Origin: Myxococcota bacterium
Lineage (GTDB): Bacteria > Myxococcota_A > Polyangia > JAAYKL01
Length of the DNA stretch: 42,539 nt
Direction of reading: 5' to 3'
NCBI GenBank assembly: GCA_025453525.1
Contig: JALOQD010000028.1
Coordinates: 1-42,539, forward strand
Below are positions 35,340 to 42,539 of this stretch, in pieces; within the stretch, counting starts at the first letter, position 1, and each line of letters opens with the position of its first letter. The position numbers were made by a program, and so were the translations under genes. The notes under the pieces were generated by a model. That model worked only from the letters and a program-made list of their open reading frames with translations. It was not told where the DNA came from and did no database searches.

Positions 35340-36683
35340 CTGAGAGCTTGTGAAAAAATCTCCTCGGTCGCATTTCGGCCGAATTCGGGCGTTCGCTGCG
35401 TTGCTTCTCCTCGACGTATCGACGGATACGCCTCGTCGAGATTCTTTCACAAGCTCTGAGCTGTCCATGTTGTAGTCTTCGACGATGACGTTCTCGCTCC
35501 AGTAGATGGAGACCGATGGGAAATTCTTCATGCCTGGCCACATCCCAGTCACCGTGTCCGTGCCCGGCGTCAGGCTGCCGATCCAGTCCCCACCCTCCTG
35601 AACAGTCAATCGAACGGTCCGCTTGTCCGTCGAAGCGGCATCAATCGCCATGAACGACTGTGGCAGGAAAATCTTCCCGCCTGCCCAAGAGAGGTTGTAC
35701 TTGTCGGACGAGTCGGGCGACGTATCCAGTGGCGGCAAAGCCGGATACTGGCTCTGGAGCTTCACATCGACGGTGCCCTGGGCTTGGTTCATCGCCACGA
35801 TGTCCCACGACAGGAGGGAGTATGGGGTCATCTTCATGTTGAACCCCGAGATCGTGACGTTCGAGCATCCGTTGAGCCGGATGCCCAGCAGCGGACAGCG
35901 GTGCACAATGGTGGCGCCGTGACCGTTGAACGCCACGTTGCGAGCGCCATCGAGCTGGAAGACGGCGCTCTGCTCTGGCATCGTGGCCACGTAGTAGATC
36001 CGATTGGCTACGAAAGCGACTTCCGCACGCTCTCCGGCATTGGCGGCTGCGACGGCAGCTTGGAACGCTTTTTGGATCGCGGGACCGTCATCCGTATGGT
36101 TCTCGGCGTCGTGGTAATCGCCGACATAACCTAGAGCGCCGTAGTCGGCGACGTTGAAGACCTTTGTTGGGGGCAGAGCGCTGTGGAGTGCAACCTTCCT
36201 GAGCACGGGAAGTGAGCTGCCCGTGGCATCGGAAACTGCGAAGCGGATGGTCCGAGGATTCGTGTTGGGGGACTTGCCGACGTTGTCGTAGCGGAGCGCT
36301 CGCAAGGCACTCTGGTAGGCTGCCGGCGTCGCCGAGCCAGCGAGTGTGAAGGTTCCAGTCGCCCCGTCCCATGAGCCCTGAATCCCACCGGTCAGAGCGG
36401 CTCCGGCGGCCAGCGCGATGACATCTTGGTCAGCGTGGTACCCGCCCGCAATGCGAACAGTGGCCGAGGTGAGATTGTTCGGTGCTTTGACACGGAGCGT
36501 GTCGGTGAGAATCAGCGGCTCACTACCGACGGGCCATACTGGGCTGCTGTGCTCGAGAGCGAAGAGCTGCACCGACGAGACCACGCCCGTCGGGAGCGCG
36601 GGTGAGTCATTATCGCACGACAAATGAAAAACCGCAGTGAGGACCAAGGCCATCGCCATGATAACCACGCGTTTTATAGCCAT
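35325..36683 (-). CDS. N-terminal part of split secreted beta-helix lipoprotein (polysaccharide lyase-like)
   Basis: From the ATG at 36683 (AAGGAG upstream) a lipoprotein signal (AMALVLTAVFHLS, then Cys23) is followed by a cadherin/Ig-like region (LRALRYDNVGKSPNTNPRTI) and the start of a pectate-lyase-type beta-helix (VFNVADYGALGYVGDYHDAE, then TDDGPAIQKAFQAAV). The GALG...DDGPAIQKA pattern is typical of GH28, pectate-lyase_3 and glycosyl-hydrolase beta-helices. Native reading stops at DSS. From there a 111-bp element (35345-35455) adds 37 foreign codons and a stop at 35325. Removing the element plus one 5-bp duplication restores D-S-S-A-L-F and one open frame of about 1,000 codons to 33559. 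Confidence 0.8.
   Translation of the reverse strand: MAIKRVVIMAMALVLTAVFHLSCDNDSPALPTGVVSSVQLFALEHSSPVWPVGSEPLILTDTLRVKAPNNLTSATVRIAGGYHADQDVIALAAGAALTGGIQGSWDGATGTFTLAGSATPAAYQSALRALRYDNVGKSPNTNPRTIRFAVSDATGSSLPVLRKVALHSALPPTKVFNVADYGALGYVGDYHDAENHTDDGPAIQKAFQAAVAAANAGERAEVAFVANRIYYVATMPEQSAVFQLDGARNVAFNGHGATIVHRCPLLGIRLNGCSNVTISGFNMKMTPYSLLSWDIVAMNQAQGTVDVKLQSQYPALPPLDTSPDSSDKYNLSWAGGKIFLPQSFMAIDAASTDKRTVRLTVQEGGDWIGSLTPGTDTVTGMWPGMKNFPSVSIYWSENVIVEDYNMDSSELVKESRRGVSVDTSRRSNAANARIRPKCDRGDFFTSSQRCSS
35345..35455. mobile_element. 111-bp palindromic MITE-like element with 5-bp target duplication
   Basis: The ends are AGCTTGTGAAAAAATCTC (35345-35362) and the reverse complement of AGCTTGTGAAAGAATCTC (35438-35455), 17 of 18 identical. 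CTGAG flanks both sides (35340-35344 and 35456-35460). It carries no gene. Its insertion adds 116 bp and breaks the reading frame of the lipoprotein gene. Ends of the type GAGCYTGTS, then A-run, then ATCTCC are shared with the element at 7383-7543. Confidence 0.85.
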
Positions 36684-36972
36684 GTTGTTCTCCTTGGGTC
36701 TCTCGAATGCCGAGAAAACTCCTGACCAGGGCAGAAACGCGCACCCATTATGCCGCTGTACAAATGCTTCTAGTATTGAGCCGGGTCATGGAATTTTCCA
36801 TAGCAACACCATTTATAAAAGGAGAGACTTGTTCAAGTAGTAGGTCGCGGGGTCTGACACCGTTCTGACTCGAGGCGTGTGGTTCATTTCAGACTACCGA
36901 AGCATATCTCATAGATCGTCCCTGGTAAGTGAAAGATCGTAGGACCGTCCCCAGTTTCTGTGCTGCACAAGA
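36684..36972. other. Intergenic region before the split lipoprotein gene
   Basis: 289 bp, AT-richer than the flanks. It contains the AAGGAG for the gene starting at 36683 and a short ATGGAATTTTCCAT palindrome near 36790, but no gene I can support. Confidence 0.4.
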
Positions 36973-37233
36973 TCATTTTTGAAGGTACGTCCCCCATTGT
37001 CCCGACATGCCTTTGTTTCTCTGCGGGGCAGGATCGATGCCATTTTCCGAGAGGATTCGCGCAATGGTGCTTCGCCCGACTTCGAAATTCAGGTTCTTCA
37101 AAGCGCCTTTGATGCGCGTGTAGCCCCAACCCGGATTTTCCTTGGCCAGCTTTAAAACCAGTTCTTGAATGGTTTCCGAAATATGAGGTCTCCCGGGTCC
37201 GCGTTTCTTGCTACCGTCGTATTTTATAGGCAT
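36973..37233 (-). pseudogene. IS transposase fragment (integrase-core family, HTH-like region)
   Basis: An 86-residue open frame. KYDGSKKRGPGRP, then LVLKLAKENPGWGYTRIKGA and LNFEVGRSTIARILSENGID, then PAPQRNKGMSGQWGTYLQK match the region just before the DDE catalytic core of a common IS transposase family. Translated sequence upstream of the Met (to about 37290) also resembles the transposase (LLTPSVLLASREAG). The frame ends where the DDE core should begin, so it is a dead remnant. It lies between the broken lipoprotein gene and the RHS locus. Confidence 0.75.
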
Positions 37234-37286
37234 GCCCGCTTCGCGAGACGCCAGTAATACGCTAGGAGTTAATAGCAGCGCAATTA

Positions 37287-37529
37287 TCAGACTCTATAAA
37301 TGAGAAGGAATATATGCTTGAAAACCACAAAACAACCTGCAGCTATAAATAAGATTCCGCCCAATAAGTATCCCACTTTAGTGAGCTTACGATAGAATTC
37401 AGTGTCCCACATGTGGCTTTGCGCTTTCATTGACCAATCCATGATTGCCTCGCGCCAGTGAATCAATGAAAAACCAAATAGAACCAATGCGCAACCTGCG
37501 AATATTCGAAATATCAACTCTGAATTCAC
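37287..37529 (-). CDS. Small two-helix membrane protein, second candidate immunity protein
   Basis: An 80-residue protein starting at GTG 37529 with AGGAGAG upstream. Two membrane helices (IFRIFAGCALVLFGFSLIHW and LLGGILFIAAGCFVVF) flank a charged loop of about 30 residues, with FKHIFLLIYRV at the end. Length, topology and the closing pattern (F/A-K-x-I-x-L-L-I) match the 77-residue protein encoded just upstream, which suggests a tandem duplication. It follows the RHS gene and that gene on the same strand. I infer a role as an immunity protein against the RHS C-terminal domain; no family is recognised. Confidence 0.6.
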   Translation of the reverse strand: MNSELIFRIFAGCALVLFGFSLIHWREAIMDWSMKAQSHMWDTEFYRKLTKVGYLLGGILFIAAGCFVVFKHIFLLIYRV

Positions 37530-37601
37530 TTAGTCTCTCCTTTGTTTGACCGGTCCGATTATCGAATATGTTATTTTCTTGCTTCACGGCCCTGCCACGT
37601 T

Positions 37602-37835
37602 TTAGAAAATGAGCAGTATTTGTTTTGCAAGCAAAACTGAGCCGACAACTACGGCGCCAATTCCAAACAGAATAAAAAGAAATCTGTTTAGCCTTCGCTT
37701 AACATCATTCGATTCTGGAAACTTCGACAAATGCTCGGAATTCGGCTTAAGCAGTATTTGTTTATATAGAAACAAGACACCCACGTAAATAAATACAGCT
37801 CCCCCTATTGCGCTCAATAGTGATTGGTTGTTCAC
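37602..37835 (-). CDS. Small two-helix membrane protein, first candidate immunity protein
   Basis: A 77-residue protein starting at GTG 37835 with GGAG at about 8 nt. Two helices (AIGGAVFIYVGVLFLY and FLFILFGIGAVVVGSVLL) flank a basic, charged loop (DVKRRLNR), ending AKQILLIF. It begins 25 bp after the RHS stop (37861), the usual position of an immunity gene for a polymorphic toxin. A second, similar gene lies 72 bp further on. The function is inferred from order, size and topology. Confidence 0.65.
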   Translation of the reverse strand: MNNQSLLSAIGGAVFIYVGVLFLYKQILLKPNSEHLSKFPESNDVKRRLNRFLFILFGIGAVVVGSVLLAKQILLIF

Positions 37836-37860
37836 GTTTTCACTCCAAGGTACTTTGCAT

Positions 37861-40800
37861 CTAGAATTCGCATATATTTTTCACATAGTATGCCGTCAGA
37901 GAAGCACTTGGAGTTCCCAAGGCGACTCCAAACTCCATAAACGAAGTCGCATTAAGTAAGTTGTTATTGCGATCTTCTGGGAAGAGCATATCGCCTATCT
38001 GAGCGGAAAATAGGGCGGAGCCTGAAGCACCAAAATTCCAACCGGTAGTGGGGTCATTAAATGAGAAATGTATAGAAAGACCGCCACCAGGGGTTCCCGC
38101 TCCACCTCCGCCATAAACGAACAATCCCGTGCTACCAATCATAACGCCCGCAGTTCCAACAGCCCCATAATGGCCGCCAGTAAAATTGATGTCGATGTAC
38201 CACAACCCCATCGGGTCAAAATAATTGATGGGATCCGCGGCCACATACCCATAAAGATTCGCATCCCCACCCGCAAACCGAATGGGATCCTTCGCGGTCC
38301 ACCTTCCTGTGAACGCATCGTAGTCCCGAGCTCCAAAGCGGACGAGCTTGGTGTCTGGGTCGTACAAACCACCGGCGAATCCGAAGGGCTGGAAGCCTTT
38401 TCGGTTGTCTGAGAGCACGTTTCCGAACTCGTCGTAGGTCATTTTTTGAGCAATGGTTCCGCTGTTCACATCCACCACCAGCCTGGGACTGCCCAGATGG
38501 TTGGTGATGATACGGTAGGTCTTCCAGTTGGTGCCGTCCAGCTTTCGGCTGATCATGAAATCCGGGACATTGACCCTGGTCGCGTAGACGAAGCGACTCA
38601 CGACCTTGTTGCTCGAGTCCAACTCGGCGACGATTTGGAGCTGCTTGCCCCACAAATAGCCTCTGTTCTTTTGGGTCGGAGTGACGCTGCTCTGCTTGGC
38701 CACCCGCCGGCCCAAGGCATCGTGGGTGTAGGTCAGAACCTCACCGCTGGGCAGGGTGACTTTCGATAGGTTTCCGAAAACGTCATAGACATAAGTCGTC
38801 GCCGGCTGGGTGCCTTGTTTCTTCGTCGCAAGCTCGCCGTTGGCGGTGTAGGTGAAAGTCAAGTTGCCGTATTGAGTCAGGCGGTCCTGCGCGTCGTAGG
38901 TTCCCACGCGGGAAACCGTTGTGCCGCTTCGCAGGTCATGGTGAACTGCGCGAGCGCCATTGAGCTCGAATACAGAACCGTTTTCGTCGAAGGTGTAGTC
39001 ATACTCCGATACGAGAACCGCGTTTTCCTCAACGGCCTCGAGTCGGCCGGCGTCGTCATACTCGAAGGTCATGTCCTTCTGGACTCCTTCCGCGGTCTCG
39101 GTGATGGCACTGATACGCCCTAGGCCATCATACTCATAGCTATTTGAATACATCACGGTTCCGTTGTAGGTCCACGTCTCGCCCTTGATTTCGCCAAAGG
39201 CGTTGGGCTCGCGAAGGCTCGAGAGACCTCCCAACTTGGTTGCCTGCAACAGTCCGTTGTCGGGCCTAGGTGTCAGCGTCATGGCTCCGGCGCTTGTGAG
39301 GAGTCTGTCGTCGTCGCGACCATAGATCACCTCACTGTCCGTCCATCCGGAGGCCACAATCTGCTCTTTTTCAACCGCAAAGTCGCTGTTGTAAGTCCAT
39401 GTGACCTTGCCATCGAGCAGGCCCGGACCGTCCAATGCGACGCTGGTCACCAGATCCGCGTCATAGGTGAAATCGAGCGCGGTCTGCCCGTAGGTCAGAG
39501 CCTTGAGAGAGGCTGGATTCGGGTCTTCCGGCGTGGGGGAGTAATCGAAGTCTATCTGGGGGGTGTTGTTCACAAAGACGGTCGTCGGGCGACCAATCCC
39601 TTCTTCATACTCCACATCGATGATCGAACCATCCGGCCTCGTGATACTCGTCACTTGGTTGTCCAGGTTATAGAGGTAGTTCGTGGTATCGGGCGAAACA
39701 CCTGAAAGGTACGGCGGGTCATAGGTTTTGAGGTTATCTGCCAAGTCAAACGCGAAAACGTGGGGATCGCGACTCGGTGGCGTTACAGACTTTACGTTGC
39801 CGTTTTTGTCGTAAAGAATGCCGAACTGTGTACCGCCAGGTAGGAAGACGGTGGTCGCTCTGCCGTCTTTATCGCGGGTGTATCCCCAAGTTTGCGTTTG
39901 CGTCGCCGTTGTAGAACCTGGGAGCGCATTCGACTGCTTCAAGGTTTCCACGTAGCCGGAAGTGCTGTGATACCCAACTTCCCAAGTGCGATATCCGTCA
40001 GTGGCACCGTCTTGCCAGAGACCCTTGACTCTGCCCATGGTGTCATAGGTCACGTGTGTGTCTGCAATGCCCGTGCGCTGATACAATACAGGATCGTTTT
40101 CGGGATTGAGCGTCACTGAAAGTTTGCGCAACATTGGGGTGGTCAGCGTCCACGTGTTATCGTTCTGAGTGTAGTTTGTGACGTAGGCTTTGCCGTTGAG
40201 CGTGGTGGTTTTTTTGAAACTCGTAAGCGAGAAGACGTTCTGTTGGTTCGCCAAAGTAGCTTCCTTTGTCACATTCACTGTCTTCTGCAAGCGACTGGGA
40301 GTCCTCATCGTCGATTGGGCGACAAAAGGAGCGCTTTCGCCAAACCGCTGATCAGGCGCGTAGATTTGATCGACTTCCATCCCGTAGGTCGTGGCATCGG
40401 AAGACACGCCTGATCGAGCCAGCCTGATTTTGGTGCTCACGCCATGGATATCCTCCGACGTGTTGACCACTCCACTGGGTAGTCTGACCAGAGTCTTGGA
40501 GCTGTTTCCAGTCCACTTGGTATCAGCGAGGTACTCGGTGGAGACGCCCTCTGCCGTCGTCACGGTGGAAGCCTTCATAAAGGTGCCGCCGATGTTCTTC
40601 GATGAATCGGCCAGCGTAATACCAGACCTGCCAAGAGCGGCCGCGGCGGCGTTCGTGTCGCTTGACAGTTTTCCGGTTATTGCATCGAAAGAAAAGGTGC
40701 TCTTGTGACCGTTAGGGTCGATGTAGAACGACATGAGCCCGCCACTGCCGTAACCAAATTGATGTACAGAATTGGCAGGAGTTGTAAGCTTTGTCAAATA

Positions 40801-42539
40801 GCCATTTGCATCGAGCTCTACACCGGTGACTAAACCCATAGGTGAAACGATACGCAGGAGTTTGCCGGCGGCATCGCGAACAAATCTAGTAGTATTATCA
40901 TAGGCGTCCTTTACCTCAGTAAGACGCCCTGAAACGTAGGTGAACCTTGACTTTGAAGCATTCGTAAATAGGTCTTTCGTTTCAGAATGCCGAAGGTAGC
41001 CATCACTAGCAAACAAATACATCTCATTTTGAGGTTCATCGATCAATACAAGCTCGGCCGGGTTGCCCTCTTCCCGTCTAAAAATTTGTGCGTAGGATGG
41101 ACGGCCAACACTGAGCCCACCCCTAGGTGTTGTAAGGAGTGTGCCATCTTTGGACACTATTACCGTACTACTTGTATTGGGGAGCAAGGTGAGGAGGCCA
41201 GTCCCCGATTTGGAAAGATCCCCGCAGCCTTTTCCTACAACTGTTGAAACAAATCCGCTGGCATCGATTTTTCGAATCCGACAAACATCGGCAGTTTCTC
41301 CGCCTGCTTGGTATTGGGAAAAAAAGACATTATCGTCATTATCCACACCAAAATCAGAAACCATAGAAGTGTAGGCCTGATCGGCTGGGCCATAATCTCC
41401 ACCCCACACGCTAAAGCCATCTGGACGAGCTTTGAGCAGCGTGTCAATTGTTCCACTTGGCCGCCTACGCTCAATCGTATAGTAATAGCCATTTTGACCT
41501 TGATCGCGCATGAGGATATATAAGGAACCGTTTTTTCCAACGGTGATTCGTTGAGGTCCGATATAGGAACTTTGGCCCAATTTTTCTACATGGTCCACAA
41601 TTCCGTCTGCCGCAATTCTGATTAAGTTGGCGTTTGGCACACCACCCTGGGGTAGTACATATAGATCGCCCGATGGGCTAAAGGCGAAATCCACTATCTT
41701 TTCGAATTTGCTACGATTAGCCCTTTGACCAAGCACGCCGAGTAGTTCGCTTCCGCAACCGGCAATCACTGAGGTTTCACCGAGATGTGCCGGGTCATTG
41801 AGCTCTACCCTAAAGATCACCCCCTTAGTGAGACCACGACTGAAATAGAAGTTACCTTGGCCATCAAAACCAGAACTTGTATCACCGTCGTCGAGTCCCA
41901 TGATTTTCCAAAGATTATTATCAAGCGATATTCCGCAGCCTGTCCCACCTAATGTGCTCAGTGTCTGCCAAAACAAGGTGGCAGTTGTCTGCAACCCACC
42001 TGAAACATATCGATATTTTAATGGTATTACCTTGCTCGTGCTTCCATCAAACGGCACGGATCGCAAAAGGGCCTGTTCGGTAAGCTGAATTTTTTGAGAA
42101 TACAGCAACCATAATGTTCCAGCGTTGTCGAATGCAAAGGCGACATTGCGCGGTTCGTTCTCTGAAACCTTCTCCCCAACACGATAGGAGCTGATAATTC
42201 CATTTCTTTGTATCTCGCCATCGCCTTTATGCACTATATATTCCGAACTCGAATAGAGATGATTTTTATTGATCATCCAGCCACCAAGGCCGAGTTTATC
42301 AACTGTTTCTCTGCTATCGCCAATTGGAATTCGGAAGCTCGTCACAGTCCGAATTGGGTTAGAACATCGATTCAAGGGTGATTTACAAAGAAAAGGGACT
42401 TGCCAACAGATGGTATTACAAAAACCCCCAAAGCGGAAACCTTCTCTGGGGACCATAGATATTCTTCTGCCACAGTACGGCTCAACCATTGCGCTGTCAG
42501 AAATCGATTGTTCAACAACTTCTGCTTCTATCTGTGCCT
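37861..42539 (-). CDS. NHL/RHS-repeat protein with variable C-terminal domain, 5' end outside window
   Basis: The frame is open to the right edge (translation before the Met at 42489 reads AEVVEQSISDSA), so the true start lies beyond the window and at least 1,559 residues are coded. The N-terminal about 450 visible residues resemble an NHL-type beta-propeller (DFAFSPSGDLYVLPQGG, DFGVDNDDNVFFSQYQAGG). YD/RHS repeats follow (YDAYDNTTRFVRDAAGK, YDNDGR-like units), then the RHS-associated core (FDPMGLW after GARDYDAFTGRWTAKDP). The last about 114 residues are a distinct Gly-rich domain. NHL plus YD-repeat order recalls teneurins and bacterial TcC/Rhs toxins. Known relatives encapsulate and release a C-terminal toxin; here the toxin identity is unknown. 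Confidence 0.88.
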   Translation of the reverse strand, partial: AQIEAEVVEQSISDSAMVEPYCGRRISMVPREGFRFGGFCNTICWQVPFLCKSPLNRCSNPIRTVTSFRIPIGDSRETVDKLGLGGWMINKNHLYSSSEYIVHKGDGEIQRNGIISSYRVGEKVSENEPRNVAFAFDNAGTLWLLYSQKIQLTEQALLRSVPFDGSTSKVIPLKYRYVSGGLQTTATLFWQTLSTLGGTGCGISLDNNLWKIMGLDDGDTSSGFDGQGNFYFSRGLTKGVIFRVELNDPAHLGETSVIAGCGSELLGVLGQRANRSKFEKIVDFAFSPSGDLYVLPQGGVPNANLIRIAADGIVDHVEKLGQSSYIGPQRITVGKNGSLYILMRDQGQNGYYYTIERRRPSGTIDTLLKARPDGFSVWGGDYGPADQAYTSMVSDFGVDNDDNVFFSQYQAGGETADVCRIRKIDASGFVSTVVGKGCGDLSKSGTGLLTLLPNTSSTVIVSKDGTLLTTPRGGLSVGRPSYAQIFRREEGNPAELVLIDEPQNEMYLFASDGYLRHSETKDLFTNASKSRFTYVSGRLTEVKDAYDNTTRFVRDAAGKLLRIVSPMGLVTGVELDANGYLTKLTTPANSVHQFGYGSGGLMSFYIDPNGHKSTFSFDAITGKLSSDTNAAAAALGRSGITLADSSKNIGGTFMKASTVTTAEGVSTEYLADTKWTGNSSKTLVRLPSGVVNTSEDIHGVSTKIRLARSGVSSDATTYGMEVDQIYAPDQRFGESAPFVAQSTMRTPSRLQKTVNVTKEATLANQQNVFSLTSFKKTTTLNGKAYVTNYTQNDNTWTLTTPMLRKLSVTLNPENDPVLYQRTGIADTHVTYDTMGRVKGLWQDGATDGYRTWEVGYHSTSGYVETLKQSNALPGSTTATQTQTWGYTRDKDGRATTVFLPGGTQFGILYDKNGNVKSVTPPSRDPHVFAFDLADNLKTYDPPYLSGVSPDTTNYLYNLDNQVTSITRPDGSIIDVEYEEGIGRPTTVFVNNTPQIDFDYSPTPEDPNPASLKALTYGQTALDFTYDADLVTSVALDGPGLLDGKVTWTYNSDFAVEKEQIVASGWTDSEVIYGRDDDRLLTSAGAMTLTPRPDNGLLQATKLGGLSSLREPNAFGEIKGETWTYNGTVMYSNSYEYDGLGRISAITETAEGVQKDMTFEYDDAGRLEAVEENAVLVSEYDYTFDENGSVFELNGARAVHHDLRSGTTVSRVGTYDAQDRLTQYGNLTFTYTANGELATKKQGTQPATTYVYDVFGNLSKVTLPSGEVLTYTHDALGRRVAKQSSVTPTQKNRGYLWGKQLQIVAELDSSNKVVSRFVYATRVNVPDFMISRKLDGTNWKTYRIITNHLGSPRLVVDVNSGTIAQKMTYDEFGNVLSDNRKGFQPFGFAGGLYDPDTKLVRFGARDYDAFTGRWTAKDPIRFAGGDANLYGYVAADPINYFDPMGLWYIDINFTGGHYGAVGTAGVMIGSTGLFVYGGGGAGTPGGGLSIHFSFNDPTTGWNFGASGSALFSAQIGDMLFPEDRNNNLLNATSFMEFGVALGTPSASLTAYYVKNICEF

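Noticed and set aside
36637..36840. A plus-strand 67-codon frame
   Set aside because: It lies over the signal-peptide end and leader of the minus-strand lipoprotein gene and has no domain.

Overview
The window is GC-rich, densely coded bacterial DNA. It probably comes from a Myxococcota (deltaproteobacterial) genome. The markers are an AgmX/PglI-type protein beside a TolQ/ExbD motor and TPR proteins, a TIGR04563-like ribbon-helix-helix protein, and lipoproteins with Ser/Asp/Thr-rich linkers. No rRNA, tRNA or CRISPR array was seen.

Left part (1-6.1 kb, minus strand). A very large acyl-CoA dehydratase activase-type protein is cut by the window edge. Next to it lies a translationally coupled ECF sigma factor and zinc-finger anti-sigma factor. 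A 436-bp divergent region carries good sigma70-like promoters facing both ways.

Central operon (6.5-21.6 kb, plus strand). Eleven co-directional genes look like one trans-envelope machine: a secreted beta/coiled-coil protein, two large periplasmic TPR proteins, a TPR lipoprotein, a TolQ/MotA-like channel, two ExbD-like subunits, an FHA-like/TonB-like AgmX/PglI protein, a secreted coiled-coil protein, an outer-membrane beta-barrel candidate and a Wza-like polysaccharide-export lipoprotein. Families of this kind drive gliding (Agl-Glt) and spore-coat assembly (Nfs) in Myxococcus. The export lipoprotein suggests a link between an energised envelope motor and polysaccharide. The second gene carries two lesions: an in-frame palindromic insertion in its signal peptide and a frameshift soon after.

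Housekeeping and metabolic part (21.9-32.6 kb). It holds a small DNA-binding protein, an alpha/beta hydrolase, a DinG/XPD-type helicase, a small membrane protein, adenosylhomocysteinase, a Sua5/YrdC protein, a DedA protein, a GH31 lipoprotein with a sulfoquinovosidase-like active site, and a TrpB2-type enzyme.

Right accessory part (32.6-42.5 kb, mostly minus strand). It holds a nucleotidyltransferase-like protein, a REP-associated transposase remnant, a beta-helix lipoprotein gene split by a 111-bp palindromic element with a 5-bp target duplication, an IS transposase fragment, and a large NHL/RHS-repeat protein open at the window edge. The RHS gene is followed by two small, apparently paralogous two-helix membrane proteins that are candidate immunity proteins. 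The DNA here is AT-richer and mosaic, which fits horizontal acquisition.

The most notable observations are the two palindromic elements (one translated in frame inside a signal peptide, one splitting a gene), the motor/export operon with an Asp-to-Asn ExbD, and the RHS plus duplicated membrane immunity candidates.
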